NCBI GenBank assembly: GCA_963700735.1
Contig: CAVOYR010000004.1
Span: 62,001 to 126,000 of the forward strand
Source of the DNA: Anderseniella sp963700735
GTDB taxonomy: Bacteria > Pseudomonadota > Alphaproteobacteria > Rhizobiales > Aestuariivirgaceae
DNA: 64,000 nt
Reading direction: 5' to 3'
The translations under genes and the position numbers were made by a program. Under the pieces are notes generated by a model, which saw only the letters and a program-made list of their open reading frames with translations, had not been told where the DNA came from and did no database searches. Each line of letters starts with the position of its first letter. Position 1 is the stretch's first letter. Positions 17,333-28,043 of this stretch are shown here, in pieces.

Positions 17333-17851
17333 GGCAACGGTATCCTTGTGGTGTGGCCGCGCAAGCCGTGGTCTGCCGACCGGCCGCAGCCCTTCCTTTG
17401 TTCAAGCCATTTACACCTGAAAATGGTGAATGAACCCTTACGAGAGTACAATTTAGCCTTGTCCGGCTGAGCGGCACCTGTTGCGCGCTACTTTATATAT
17501 ATGCGCGCTGGAGCAGGATGGCGGCGAGGTTACTCTCAAAGTCGAAAAGGCGTCCGTTAGTGCAGCAGGCTGGCACTTTATTTCCGGTGTTGTGGGCCAT
17601 CGCGGTACAACCAGACCGGGTTTCCGCTATAAAGTAGAACTTCAAATAAAATTTATGTAAAATTTTGTTTTAATTTTAAATGTAATGATTTGTTTGCCAT
17701 CGATCGCTTATCGACAGGTTGGTGTGGCGCTTAGTCTGGGTATTTACTTGATGTTAAGAGCTGGGGGCTAGGTTGTCACTCGGTTCAGACGAACACCCCA
17801 CGGGGAAGTTTGATCCGGTGCTAAAACTGTGAGTTCACAAAGGAGAGAGTT
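17333..17851. promoter_or_regulatory. AT-rich divergent control region of the Flp/Tad locus
   Basis: A 519-bp gap without a credible gene. It contains a very AT-rich block (about 17636-17695, runs of A and T), which would suit a strong promoter with an UP element for the pilin. It also holds a 10-bp inverted repeat in separate arms, CTACTTTATA at 17488-17497 and TATAAAGTAG at 17628-17637, and a GCGCGC...GCGCGC palindrome around the first arm. I cannot place exact -35 and -10 boxes. Confidence 0.5.
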
Positions 17852-18022
17852 ATGTTTGCACGTTTTCTGAAGGATGAGTCTGGCGCAACCGCAATCGAGT
17901 ACGGCCTCATCGCCGCTGCTACCGGCCTGGCCCTGGTTGCCGTTACCCCGACCCTGAAGACCCAGGTTGGTGGTATCTTCGGTTCGATCAACGCCGGCCT
18001 GGAAACGACCCGCACTCAGTAA
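17852..18022 (+). CDS. flp: Flp-type IVb pilin
   Basis: The major subunit of the Flp/Tad pilus, 56 residues, too short for usual ORF cut-offs. A short basic leader (MFARFLKDESG) is followed by the type IVb signature ATAIEYGLIAAA. Cleavage by CpaA after Gly-11 would leave Glu-5 and Tyr-6 of the mature pilin. The rest is one hydrophobic helix with a short polar tail. The ribosome site AAGGAG precedes the ATG. Strong terminators follow, so the pilin can be made in excess over the downstream assembly genes. Confidence 0.95.
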   Translation: MFARFLKDESGATAIEYGLIAAATGLALVAVTPTLKTQVGGIFGSINAGLETTRTQ

Positions 18023-18033
18023 TGAGTCGGTGG

Positions 18034-18065
18034 CCGGGCGGTCGAGCCACCGCCCGGTTGTTATT
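18034..18065 (+). terminator. Terminator after the Flp pilin gene
   Basis: A 9-bp stem (CCGGGCGGT / ACCGCCCGG, 6-base loop) followed by TTGTTATT, 12 bp after the pilin stop. It probably limits read-through into cpaA. Confidence 0.8.
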
Positions 18066-18079
18066 CAGGGAGGCTCCGA

Positions 18080-18114
18080 AAGCCGCTGGCGTCAAGCCGG
18101 CGGCTTTTGTCTTT
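18080..18114 (+). terminator. Second hairpin after the Flp pilin gene
   Basis: An 11-bp stem (AAGCCGCTGGC / GCCGGCGGCTT, one G-T pair, 5-base loop) followed by TTGTCTTTT. With the hairpin just upstream it makes a tandem terminator. Confidence 0.65.
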
Positions 18115-18247
18115 TGTGCAATACGGCCACAGGCGGCTTAACTGCACCTTTACCGGCAATGTGAGAGTTTGACCCGGTACATAGTCATTCAATCTGCCAG
18201 CGCACTTTGCTTGTGCCCGGCAGTCCTGCTGGAAGAGACCAGACCCC

Positions 18248-18763
18248 ATGGCCGAGATTGCAATCCTCATCTCCTTTCCGCTGCTCATGCTGGGCGCAGG
18301 CATCGGCGATGTCATGACCTACAAGATCCCCAACTGGCTCACCGCCATGATCGGGCTGCTGTTTTTCCCGGCCGCGTTCTATGCCGGCATGCCAATGGCC
18401 GAGATGGGCTGGCACCTCGCAGGAGCAGCCATCGTGCTGGCGTGCTGCTTCATCCTGTTCTGCTTCGGCCAGTTCGGCGGCGGCGATGCCAAGCTGCTAA
18501 CCGTCGCCGGCCTCTGGATCGGCTTTTCCTGGCTGATGGCATTCCTTGTCACCGTGGCCATCCTTGGCGGCATCCTGGCCTTGCTCATGCAACTCTGGTG
18601 GGTGGTCAAGCTGCAGTTCGAAGTGACCGGCATCAAGGCCATCTCCGAAAAGGTAAAGTCATCCATCCAGCTGCCATATGGCATCGCCATAGCCGGTGGC
18701 GCGATCTTCACCTTCAACAACAGCTGGATCTACAAGGCCCTGGCGCCTGCCGCCGGCCTGTAG
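18248..18763 (+). CDS. cpaA: Prepilin peptidase CpaA/TadV
   Basis: A 171-residue inner-membrane aspartic protease (family A24) that cleaves the Flp pilin and TadE-like leaders. The two catalytic aspartates sit in GIGDVMTYKIPNW and FGGGDAKLLT, both at membrane boundaries. As in other CpaA/TadV enzymes, the N-methylation domain of PilD is missing. It sits in the standard place, right after flp and before cpaB, with its own terminator. Confidence 0.93.
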   Translation: MAEIAILISFPLLMLGAGIGDVMTYKIPNWLTAMIGLLFFPAAFYAGMPMAEMGWHLAGAAIVLACCFILFCFGQFGGGDAKLLTVAGLWIGFSWLMAFLVTVAILGGILALLMQLWWVVKLQFEVTGIKAISEKVKSSIQLPYGIAIAGGAIFTFNNSWIYKALAPAAGL

Positions 18764-18813
18764 CCAACAGGCTTCTGCCACATTCTGCCTGTCTCAGGCC
18801 TGCCGCTTCCAGG

Positions 18814-18841
18814 CGCCCGTCCACCCCGGACGGGCGTTTTT
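18814..18841 (+). terminator. Terminator after cpaA
   Basis: A perfect 9-bp stem CGCCCGTCC / GGACGGGCG with a 5-base loop and five T residues, about 50 bp after the cpaA stop. Confidence 0.88.
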
Positions 18842-18956
18842 CTTGGATTGCAGCGGCTTCAGGTTGTTTAGCGGCGGTTAACCATAATTTGACCTTTGTG
18901 CGGCATGTTCAAGGCTACAGACCCGAACAGCCTCCTTTTTGAACCGGAGTGTAAGC

Positions 18957-19757
18957 ATGAGTAGATCGCGTTTTATCGCCATTGGCGTGGCAGGTGCCGC
19001 CGCCCTGGGGGCAGCGTACCTTGCCAACAACATGCTGGTGGCTCCGCAGCCAGTCCAGACTGTGGAAGTCCAGAAGGTCGACATGACCCAGGTCATCGTC
19101 GCCCTGACGGATGTGCAGGTGGGCGAACCGCTCAGCGCTTCCAATGTCGGCTGGAAGGAATGGCCGTCCGACCAGGTCCGCGAGTTCATGATCACCATGT
19201 CGGGTAACGAGGACATGCTGGAAAAGCTCCAGGGCGTGCGGGCTCGCGCAAACCTGTTTGAAGGCGAGCCGGTCAACCGCAAGCGCATCGTCGAGGTGGG
19301 CGATGCAGGTTTCATGGCCGCCGTGCTGCCCAAGGGCATGCGTGCCATCTCGATCCGCGTATCGGCTGAAACCGGTGCGGGTGGCTTTATCCTGCCCAAT
19401 GACCGCGTCGACGTCATTCTGACCCGCAAGGTCAACGGTACCCGCGACGTCTCTGAGACGGTTCTCAACAACGTCAAGGTGCTGGCCATCGACCAGCAGC
19501 TCAAGACCACCGAAACGGGCGAACAGGTGATCGTCGGCAAGACGGCCACGCTCGAACTTGAGCCAAAGCAGTCTGAGATCCTCGCACTCGTCGAAAGCAC
19601 CGGGCAGCTCTCCCTCACGCTGCGCTCGCTGGCCGACCAGGGCGACCGCAAGCTGGGCGACGACGGCCCTCGGGTTTCTGAACGCTACGCAAAGGGCTCC
19701 GGAGCAGGGCTTAAAGTCATCCGCTACGGCACCGTGAGCCAGGCCGCGAACAATTAA
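18957..19757 (+). CDS. cpaB: Flp pilus assembly protein CpaB
   Basis: A 266-residue CpaB/RcpC protein with an N-terminal membrane anchor (RFIAIGVAGAAALGAAYL) and a periplasmic SAF domain (VIVALTDVQVGEPLSASNVGWKEWP). The C-terminal part has the RcpC pattern (GMRAISIRVSAETGAGGFI, NDRVDVILTR). It is thought to stabilise or gate the outer-membrane secretin. The ATG at 18957 has CGGAG about 8 bp upstream; an earlier in-frame codon at 18939 has none. It is the first gene of the cpaBCDEF-tadBC run. Confidence 0.93.
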   Translation: MSRSRFIAIGVAGAAALGAAYLANNMLVAPQPVQTVEVQKVDMTQVIVALTDVQVGEPLSASNVGWKEWPSDQVREFMITMSGNEDMLEKLQGVRARANLFEGEPVNRKRIVEVGDAGFMAAVLPKGMRAISIRVSAETGAGGFILPNDRVDVILTRKVNGTRDVSETVLNNVKVLAIDQQLKTTETGEQVIVGKTATLELEPKQSEILALVESTGQLSLTLRSLADQGDRKLGDDGPRVSERYAKGSGAGLKVIRYGTVSQAANN

Positions 19758-19773
19758 TCAAGGCAGACCAGAC

Positions 19774-21261
19774 ATGCACCCCTCATTCAACATCACCCCT
19801 CCCGCCACCGCCCGCACAGCGCTTCGCAATGCGATCGCGACGCTGGCCGTTGCGACTGCGCTATTCATCGCGATCCTCATTTCCACGCTGAGCCCTGCTC
19901 ATGCCGGTGATGAGGCGCGCTTCCTGCGACTGGGCCTGAACAAGTCTGCTGTCATCCGCCTGCCGGTTGAGGCCAAGGACGTGCTGATCGGCAACCCGGA
20001 AGTGGTCGATGCTGTCGTTCGTACCCGCACCACTGCCTACCTGTTCGCCAAGACCAACGGCCAGACCAACATCTTCTTCTTCGACAAGGAAGGCCGCCAG
20101 ATCCTCAATCTCGAGATCGAGGTCGCGGCCGACGTGCGCGCGTTGAAGCAACTGCTGGACCGCACCCTGCCGGACAACCAGATCACCATCGACACCGTGC
20201 GCAACAACATCATCCTGCGCGGCGTGGCCAAGTCGTCCGGTGAAGCCAAGCAGGCCATGGACCTGGCTGAAATGTTCGTCACCACGACTGGTCAAAGCGG
20301 ATCGGCACAGAAGGGTGCAGGCGTCGTGTCTGCCCTGACCATTGCCGCCCGCGACCAGGTCATGCTGCGGGTACGCGTTGCTGAAGTGCAGCGCGAAGTG
20401 CTCAAGCAGCTCGGTGTCGACTACAACACCGCATTCGCAACCGGCAACTTCGTCGCCGGCATGTACACCGGCAACCCGATGACCCTTAACGGCACACTGG
20501 CGTCGAGTGACCTGGCCACCGGCATTCCGCTCAATCCGCTCAGCGGCCTTGGCGGCGCAAACGGTGCACCTGTATCGCGCTTCGCCTATGGCGATGCCAT
20601 CGACGGTGTCGTGCGCGCCATGGAACGTGACGGCCTGTTGCGCACCCTCGCAGAACCGACCCTGACGGCCATTTCCGGCGAAAGTGCCAAGTTCCTGGCA
20701 GGCGGCGAATTCCCGGTCATTACCGGTATCGACGCAGACACCGGCGCCCGGACCGTCGAGTTCAAGGAATTCGGTGTTGGCCTTGGCTTCTCGCCGGTCG
20801 TGCTCTCGGAAGGCCGCATCAGCCTGAAGATCAACACCGAAGTGTCCGAGCCCGATGGTTCTACGGCACTGGCTGGCATCACCGGCCTGAAGTCCCGCAA
20901 GGCGGAAACCACGGTCGAACTGCCATCGGGCGGATCGATGATCATGGCCGGCATGATCCAGGAAGACACGCGCCAGGCAATCAATGGCCTGCCGGGTGCC
21001 AAGAACCTGCCCATCCTCGGTCAGCTGTTCCGTTCAAACGACTTCAAGCAGAGCCAGACCGAACTGACGGTCATGGTAACGCCCTACATCGTCAAGCCGG
21101 TCAATGAGCGTGAACTGGTCAGCCCGATCGACAAGCTGAGCGTGGCCACCGATCGCCAGAGCTACCTGTTCGGCCGGATCAACAAGGTCTACGGCACCCC
21201 GGGCGGCACCACCAAGGGCGGCGCCAACTACCACGGCAATGTCGGCTTCATCGTCGAGTAA
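19774..21261 (+). CDS. cpaC: Flp pilus secretin CpaC
   Basis: A 495-residue outer-membrane secretin (RcpA/CpaC) that forms the pore for the Flp pilus. A long signal region ends at AHAGDE. Next come the N-terminal pilus domain (VVDAVVRTRTTAYLF), a BON-like segment (LPDNQITIDTVRNNIILRG) and the secretin core, with the conserved end FRSNDFKQSQTELTVMVTPYIVKP. The length is normal. It sits 16 bp after cpaB, in the same transcript. Confidence 0.95.
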   Translation: MHPSFNITPPATARTALRNAIATLAVATALFIAILISTLSPAHAGDEARFLRLGLNKSAVIRLPVEAKDVLIGNPEVVDAVVRTRTTAYLFAKTNGQTNIFFFDKEGRQILNLEIEVAADVRALKQLLDRTLPDNQITIDTVRNNIILRGVAKSSGEAKQAMDLAEMFVTTTGQSGSAQKGAGVVSALTIAARDQVMLRVRVAEVQREVLKQLGVDYNTAFATGNFVAGMYTGNPMTLNGTLASSDLATGIPLNPLSGLGGANGAPVSRFAYGDAIDGVVRAMERDGLLRTLAEPTLTAISGESAKFLAGGEFPVITGIDADTGARTVEFKEFGVGLGFSPVVLSEGRISLKINTEVSEPDGSTALAGITGLKSRKAETTVELPSGGSMIMAGMIQEDTRQAINGLPGAKNLPILGQLFRSNDFKQSQTELTVMVTPYIVKPVNERELVSPIDKLSVATDRQSYLFGRINKVYGTPGGTTKGGANYHGNVGFIVE

Positions 21262-21287
21262 CGGCTGAAGGCCGCAGGAGAACTGAA

Positions 21288-21977
21288 ATGAACAAGTTTG
21301 TATCGAAGTCAAAAGGCCTGGTTCGCGTTCTCGCGCCTGCCCTTGCCCTGGTCAGCCTGACGGCCTGCCAGCACCAGATGTCCGGCGGTATCGACGATGT
21401 CTACATGCCGCAGATGCACTACGAGCGTCACGCCATCGAGGTTGCCAAAGGTACGGTGAAGCTGCAGGTGCCGACCGCTTCAGCCAAGCTCACCGCCAAC
21501 GAGGAAGAATCGGTTCGCCGTTTCGCCCAGCAGGCCAATGAAACCAATGCCGGTACGGTACATGTGCAACGCCCGGCCGGCGGCATGGTTGGCAACGCTG
21601 TGGCGAGCCGGACTGCCGAGATCCTGTCACAGGAAGGTGTCGCGCCACACCGCATCAAGCACTCGTCCTACAAGGGAGGATCCCATGGCCCGGTCACCTT
21701 GTCGTTCTCGCGGAAGTTTGCCGTGACAAAGGAATGTGGCGACTGGTCTGACAACCTTTCTGAAACTTCTACCAATCAGAATTACACAAACTTTGGATGT
21801 TCGCAGCAACATAACATGGCTGCGATGATTGCAAATCCGTCCGATATCGAAACGCCGCGTACGTCGACCTCCGCAAGTGCCACCCGTCGCGCCAAGGTGT
21901 TCGAGAAGTACATCAACGGTGAAGACACCAATTCCGCCCAGGCGGCCCAGAGCCAGGTTTCGACCGGCCAGAACTGA
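21288..21977 (+). CDS. cpaD: Flp pilus assembly lipoprotein CpaD
   Basis: A 229-residue CpaD-family protein with a lipoprotein signal; the lipobox LTAC puts the lipidated Cys at about residue 26. The C-terminal half has ECGDWSDNLSETSTNQNYTN, then FGCSQQHNMAAMIANPSDI, the hallmark of CpaD. It is outer-membrane anchored and probably helps CpaC insert or assemble. It lies between cpaC and cpaE, 26 bp after cpaC. Confidence 0.93.
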   Translation: MNKFVSKSKGLVRVLAPALALVSLTACQHQMSGGIDDVYMPQMHYERHAIEVAKGTVKLQVPTASAKLTANEEESVRRFAQQANETNAGTVHVQRPAGGMVGNAVASRTAEILSQEGVAPHRIKHSSYKGGSHGPVTLSFSRKFAVTKECGDWSDNLSETSTNQNYTNFGCSQQHNMAAMIANPSDIETPRTSTSASATRRAKVFEKYINGEDTNSAQAAQSQVSTGQN

Positions 21978-21998
21978 ACTGTTTGAGTGAGCAAAGAG

Positions 21999-23261
21999 AT
22001 GAACCACACTGATCCACACGCCTTCACGCAGCACTCCGGCGACCAGGTAGTCGCTGCCGTCCCGCGGGTGAACATTTCCATCTTCTGCACCACCCAGGCA
22101 ACGGCCGGCGCCATGCAGCAGGTGGTCGCTGACCGCCGCATGGCCCGCGCCCACGTCGGCCTCCACCAGGGCGGGATCATGCAGGCGGTGCAGCACTTCT
22201 CGCAAAGCACCACGCCGGACGTACTGGTTCTGGAAACCGAGGGTTACCGTGACCAGGTGCTGTCCGAGCTGAGCCAGCTCGCGCAGGTCTGCGATCCATC
22301 TACCCGCGTCATTCTCGTCGGCCACGTCAACGATGTCATCCTCTACCGCGAACTGATCCGGCAGGGCCTCAGCGAGTATCTCGTGGCGCCTGTCCATCAG
22401 TTGCAGGTGATCGAGGCCATTGCCGGCCTGTTCAACGACCCGGAAGCTGCCCCGATCGGCAAGATTGTTGCGTTCGTCGGCGCCAAGGGTGGTGTTGGTT
22501 CAAGCACCATCGCGCACAACATTGCTGCGATCTCGTCGGGCAAGTTCAATATCGACACCATTGTCACCGACCTTGACATGGCTTTCGGCACTGCCGGCCT
22601 GAACTTCAACCAGGATCCCGGACAGGGTCTGGCCGAGGCGCTCAGTTCTGCCGACCGCATGGACTCGAACCTGATCGAGAAGCTGCTGACCCGGTGCACT
22701 GACCGGCTCAGCCTGCTGCCGTCGCCCGCCCAGGTGGAAAAGGCGCTTGGCCTGGACCTGGAAAGCCTCGAGCCGATCATCGAGGCGGTTCGTGGTGCTG
22801 CACCGCTGGTGATCATGGATATCCCGAACGTGTGGACCAACTGGAGCAAGCACGTGCTGAGCACTGCCGACGAGGTGATCATCACCTCGACCCCGGACCT
22901 GGCCGCATTGCGCAACGCCAAGAACCTGTTCGACTTCCTGACCTCTGCCCGGCCCAACGACAAGGCCCCGCTGATTGTCCTCAACCAGGTAGGCGTGCAG
23001 AAGCGCCCGGAAATTCCGGTCAACGAATTTGCCAAGGCCATTGGCTGTACGCCTGCCGCCATCGTGCCGTTCGACGCACACATCTTCGGCACGGCAGCCA
23101 GCAACGGCCAGATGATCGAGGAAGTCGCTCCGAAGAGCAAACCGGCCGAGCAGATCATGGGGCTGGCCCAGGCACTCATCGGCAAGGGCAACAACCAGCC
23201 TGAAGCAAAATCCAAGGGCTCCGCCCTTGCGAAAATCCTGCCGATGCTGAGGAAGAAGTAA
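21999..23261 (+). CDS. cpaE: Flp pilus localisation ATPase CpaE
   Basis: A 420-residue ParA/MinD-like protein. The N-terminal 130 residues form a degenerate receiver-like domain (DVLVLETEGY, TRVILVGHVNDVILYRELIRQG). The C-terminal ATPase has the deviant Walker A FVGAKGGVGSSTIAHN, with VTDLDMAFGTAGLNF as switch. CpaE/TadZ marks the polar site of pilus assembly in Caulobacter and related bacteria. An in-frame GTG at 21987 is an alternative start; neither has a good ribosome site, and the ATG at 21999 was taken. Confidence 0.93.
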   Translation: MNHTDPHAFTQHSGDQVVAAVPRVNISIFCTTQATAGAMQQVVADRRMARAHVGLHQGGIMQAVQHFSQSTTPDVLVLETEGYRDQVLSELSQLAQVCDPSTRVILVGHVNDVILYRELIRQGLSEYLVAPVHQLQVIEAIAGLFNDPEAAPIGKIVAFVGAKGGVGSSTIAHNIAAISSGKFNIDTIVTDLDMAFGTAGLNFNQDPGQGLAEALSSADRMDSNLIEKLLTRCTDRLSLLPSPAQVEKALGLDLESLEPIIEAVRGAAPLVIMDIPNVWTNWSKHVLSTADEVIITSTPDLAALRNAKNLFDFLTSARPNDKAPLIVLNQVGVQKRPEIPVNEFAKAIGCTPAAIVPFDAHIFGTAASNGQMIEEVAPKSKPAEQIMGLAQALIGKGNNQPEAKSKGSALAKILPMLRKK

Positions 23262-23264
23262 GCC

Positions 23265-24866
<1,602 letters not shown>

Positions 24867-24899
24867 CCACTGGTCCGGCTCCAAGAGGTATGATTACAA

Positions 24900-25904
24900 A
24901 TGAATCTCAGCCCTGAGTTGATCAAGCTGATCATCGTTATCTTCGCAGCCCTCGCCGTTGGCGGGCTGGTTGTGGGCTTGATGTTTCCATACTTTACCGG
25001 CCAGGCAGACGTCAGCCGCCGGGCAAAGAAGGTCGCCTCCGGAAACCTGAACGCCAACAACAAGCTCAAGTCGGCCGGCAAGGACAAGACGCAGGCTCGC
25101 AGCCGGCGTATCCAGGAAACCCTGAAGGAATTCGAGGAAGCCGAGAAGAAGCGCCGCAAGAAGCTCACGATCCGGCAAAAGATCAGCCAGGCCGGGCTCG
25201 ATATCGATATCAAGGTGTTTTACATCGGTTCGTTCGTTGCCGGTATTGTCTGCTTCCTTGGAGCCATCATCGGCGGTGTTCCGCTATATGTCGCCGGTGC
25301 CGCGTTCCTGATCGGTCTGATCGGCTTGCCGCGCTGGTTCCTCAACATGCTGGCAAAGAAGCGCCGCGAGAAGTTCCTGCACGATTTCGCCGACGCCATC
25401 GACGTGATGGTGCGCGGCATCAAGGCCGGCCTTCCGGTCTCCGATGCTCTCAAGGTGATCGCCCGCGAAACGCCTGCCCCGGTTGGCCCGGAATTCTCCG
25501 AGGTGGTGGAAGGCCAGCGTGTCGGCATCACCATCGACCAGGGTCTGGAGCGCATGTACGAGCGCATGCCGCTGGCAGAGGTCAACTTCCTGGCCATCGT
25601 CATGGCCATCCAGGCCAAGACTGGCGGTAACCTGGCAGAAGCGCTGGGCAACCTGTCCAAGGTGCTGCGTGACCGCAAGAAGATGAAGCAGAAGATCCAG
25701 TCGGTGTCGCAGGAAGCCAAGGCATCCGCTGCCATCATCGGCGCCCTGCCGTTCTGTATTGCTGGCGCCATGATGGTGCTCAACCCGACGTACCTGCTGC
25801 CGCTGCTCGAAACCAACACCGGCAACGTGCTGCTGATGGGTTCGGGCCTGTGGATGGCAACCGGCGTGCTGGTCATGCGCAAGATGATCAACTTCGATAT
25901 CTGA
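24900..25904 (+). CDS. tadB: Flp pilus inner-membrane platform protein TadB
   Basis: A 334-residue GspF-family platform protein. There is an N-terminal helix (LIIVIFAALAVGGLVVGLM), a basic cytoplasmic segment, a helix pair (about 105-150) and the T2SSF core with DFADAIDVMVRGIKAGLPVSDALKVI and LAEALGNLSKVLRDRKKMKQKIQ. A C-terminal membrane helix follows. It pairs with TadC on the CpaF motor. It starts 33 bp after cpaF. Confidence 0.94.
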   Translation: MNLSPELIKLIIVIFAALAVGGLVVGLMFPYFTGQADVSRRAKKVASGNLNANNKLKSAGKDKTQARSRRIQETLKEFEEAEKKRRKKLTIRQKISQAGLDIDIKVFYIGSFVAGIVCFLGAIIGGVPLYVAGAAFLIGLIGLPRWFLNMLAKKRREKFLHDFADAIDVMVRGIKAGLPVSDALKVIARETPAPVGPEFSEVVEGQRVGITIDQGLERMYERMPLAEVNFLAIVMAIQAKTGGNLAEALGNLSKVLRDRKKMKQKIQSVSQEAKASAAIIGALPFCIAGAMMVLNPTYLLPLLETNTGNVLLMGSGLWMATGVLVMRKMINFDI

Positions 25905-25932
25905 TTAGCAGGGTCAAGGGACTAGTCCGCAA

Positions 25933-26910
25933 ATGATTGAATTTCTCGTCACCCTGCTCGAACCGCGCAACATGATCACCATCCTGGTGGCGGTCACGGC
26001 TTTTGCCACTGTCGTCACGCTGGCGCAGCCACTGCTGCAAGGCGACAAGATGCAGACCCGCATGAAGACGCTTGCGGTGGAACGCGACAAGATGCGGGTC
26101 GCCAACCGTGAAGCGCTTGCCGCCAAGGGTGGCGACCGCCGGTTGCGCGACAACAAGCCGAAGGGTGCTGCAGCCCAGATCGTGGATGCGCTCAACCTGC
26201 GCAAGCTGCTCGAGGCCGACACGTCGCGCCGGCGCCTTCGCATGGCGGGTTTGCGTCTTGAAAAGCACCTTGTCACCTTCCTCGCAGCGCGGGTCGTGTT
26301 GCCGCTGTTCTCCGGCGCGCTGGTGTTCATCTATTCATCGACGGTGTTTGCCGACCAGGTCACCGGCTCGATGCGCCTGGTAACGGCCGGGATCGGTGCC
26401 ATTGCCGGTTTCTATATCCCGAACGTTTTCCTGACCAACATGATCAAGCGCCGCCAGCAATCCATCCAGCGTGCCTGGTCGGACGCACTTGACCTGCTGC
26501 TGATCTGCGTTGAATCCGGTATGTCGGTTGAAGCTGCCATGGGCCGCGTTGCCCAGGAAATCGGTCAGGCCTCTGTGCCGCTGGCCGAGGAAATGACACT
26601 GACCATCGCCGAACTCTCGTTCATCGGTGACCGCGGCAAGGCCTTCGAAAACCTCGCCAACCGCGTTGGCCTGCCAACCGTCAAGTCGGTCGTGACCAGC
26701 CTTATCCAGTCGGAACGTTATGGTACCCCGATCGGCGTGGCCCTGCGTGTGCTGGCCCAGGAAAACCGCGACGACCGCATGGCCATGGCCGAGAAGAAGG
26801 CAGCCGCCTTGCCGCCCAAGCTGACGGTCCCGATGGTGCTGTTCTTCCTGCCGGTGATCTTCATCGTGCTGCTTGGCCCTGCCGGCATCCTCGCTTTCGG
26901 ATCAGACTAA
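25933..26910 (+). CDS. tadC: Flp pilus inner-membrane platform protein TadC
   Basis: A 325-residue GspF-family protein, partner of TadB. The T2SSF motif is AWSDALDLLLICVESGMSVEAAMGRVAQEI, followed by VKSVVTSLIQSERYGTPIGVALRVLAQENRDDRM and the C-terminal helix MVLFFLPVIFIVLLGPAGI. It is the last gene of the plus-strand Tad operon and is followed by a hairpin terminator shared with the convergent tadD gene. Confidence 0.94.
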   Translation: MIEFLVTLLEPRNMITILVAVTAFATVVTLAQPLLQGDKMQTRMKTLAVERDKMRVANREALAAKGGDRRLRDNKPKGAAAQIVDALNLRKLLEADTSRRRLRMAGLRLEKHLVTFLAARVVLPLFSGALVFIYSSTVFADQVTGSMRLVTAGIGAIAGFYIPNVFLTNMIKRRQQSIQRAWSDALDLLLICVESGMSVEAAMGRVAQEIGQASVPLAEEMTLTIAELSFIGDRGKAFENLANRVGLPTVKSVVTSLIQSERYGTPIGVALRVLAQENRDDRMAMAEKKAAALPPKLTVPMVLFFLPVIFIVLLGPAGILAFGSD

Positions 26911-26949
26911 CCTGAGCGCCACGCGCCTTTCCCATCCGGGGCAACAAAG

Positions 26950-26987
26950 AAAACCGGCCTCACCAGTTCAACGGTGCGGCCGGTTTT
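26950..26987. terminator. Terminator between tadC and tadD (usable from both strands)
   Basis: A 10-bp stem AAAACCGGCC / GGCCGGTTTT, with an inner CACC/GGTG pairing, is flanked by A on the left and T on the right. It would stop both the tadC transcript and the convergent tadD transcript. Confidence 0.85.
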
Positions 26988-27040
26988 TCTGTTCGGATGC
27001 CGCAACAGTCAGCGTGGCAGCAATAAGGAGCGGGGCAAGG

Positions 27041-27844
27041 TCAACTGGCGGGTTTCATCTGCTGCCAGGTGTTTTCCTGGTTCAGCATCTTCTGAAGGAA
27101 GGCCAGGTTCTGGTTGACCTGTTCGGGCGGCAGATCCCGGCTGGCAATTTCGCGGGCCTCGTCGAACCGGCCTTGCAGGCCAACCGACAGGGCCAGGTTC
27201 TGGCGCAGCGTCTGGTTGAACTCGCCCTCGGGCAGCTTCTGTGCCTCGCGCAGCGAAGCCTCCGCCTGCTTGAGGTCGCCTTCGAGGATATAAGACATGC
27301 CGATATTGTTGTGGATCGCCACTTCGGTCGGGTTCAACTGCATGGCCTTGCCATAGGCCTCGCGTGCCTTGGCGTGTTCGCTCATCTGGTCATAGCCAGA
27401 GCCCAGTGCCGAATAGACCTTCCAGTTGGTCTCTCCGGCAGCGATCGCCTTGTTCAACTGTTCCACGCCGGCGCGATGACGCCCTGCCAGGATCAGTTCC
27501 TTGCCGAGGTACGCCACCAGCTTGGGATCGTTCGGGTTGTTGGTGATGGTGGTTTCCAGCACCCGGATCAGTTCGGCCTTGTTGCCGGACTCGTCGAGCA
27601 GGCGGGCATAGGTTACCGCACGGCGCACATTGCCGGGTTGTTCACGCCAGGCCTGTGCGGCTTCCGCGGTGGCCCGGATTGAGGGACCTGCGCTGGTCGA
27701 GCCGGTCGTAATGGGGTCGGCCTGCTGCTTGTCCGCAAACAGCGTACCGCCATTGGCACACCCGCTGAGCGCCAGCGCGCTTGCAAGGCAGAGGCTCAAT
27801 GGAAGCCTGCCGGTGGCTAAAAACGTGAAAACTGGTCGGCGCAT
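27041..27844 (-). CDS. tadD: TadD-like TPR lipoprotein
   Basis: A 267-residue lipoprotein with tetratricopeptide repeats. The lipobox LSGC follows a hydrophobic signal (FTFLATGRLPLSLCLASALA). Repeats can be seen at NPNDPKLVAYLGKELILAGR, NWKVYSALGSGYDQMSEHAKA and NPTEVAIHNNIGMSYILEGD. TadD-type proteins act as pilotins or assembly factors for the Tad secretin. The ATG at 27844 has AGGGG eight bases upstream; the open frame back to 27913 is not needed. It is convergent with tadC, closing the locus. Confidence 0.88.
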   Translation of the reverse strand: MRRPVFTFLATGRLPLSLCLASALALSGCANGGTLFADKQQADPITTGSTSAGPSIRATAEAAQAWREQPGNVRRAVTYARLLDESGNKAELIRVLETTITNNPNDPKLVAYLGKELILAGRHRAGVEQLNKAIAAGETNWKVYSALGSGYDQMSEHAKAREAYGKAMQLNPTEVAIHNNIGMSYILEGDLKQAEASLREAQKLPEGEFNQTLRQNLALSVGLQGRFDEAREIASRDLPPEQVNQNLAFLQKMLNQENTWQQMKPAS

Positions 27845-28043
27845 TGTCTTAACCCCTATCGATGGAATCACCGATTGGCCCTTGTTGATTTGACGCCGAT
27901 ACTGGGCCTTCAACCCTCAATAAACTGTTAACCATGATTGACGCCCCGTTGCTGCACCGCCATCTTGTGGCACAGTCGATGACTGGCAATTTCTTGCCGC
28001 CCACCTGCTGCCATCATCCGAAAGCCCACTGAAAGCCCGTTGA

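Noticed and set aside
18169..18942. A 257-codon frame overlapping cpaA in another plus-strand phase
   Set aside because: It overlaps a prepilin peptidase with both catalytic Asp motifs and runs through the cpaA terminator.
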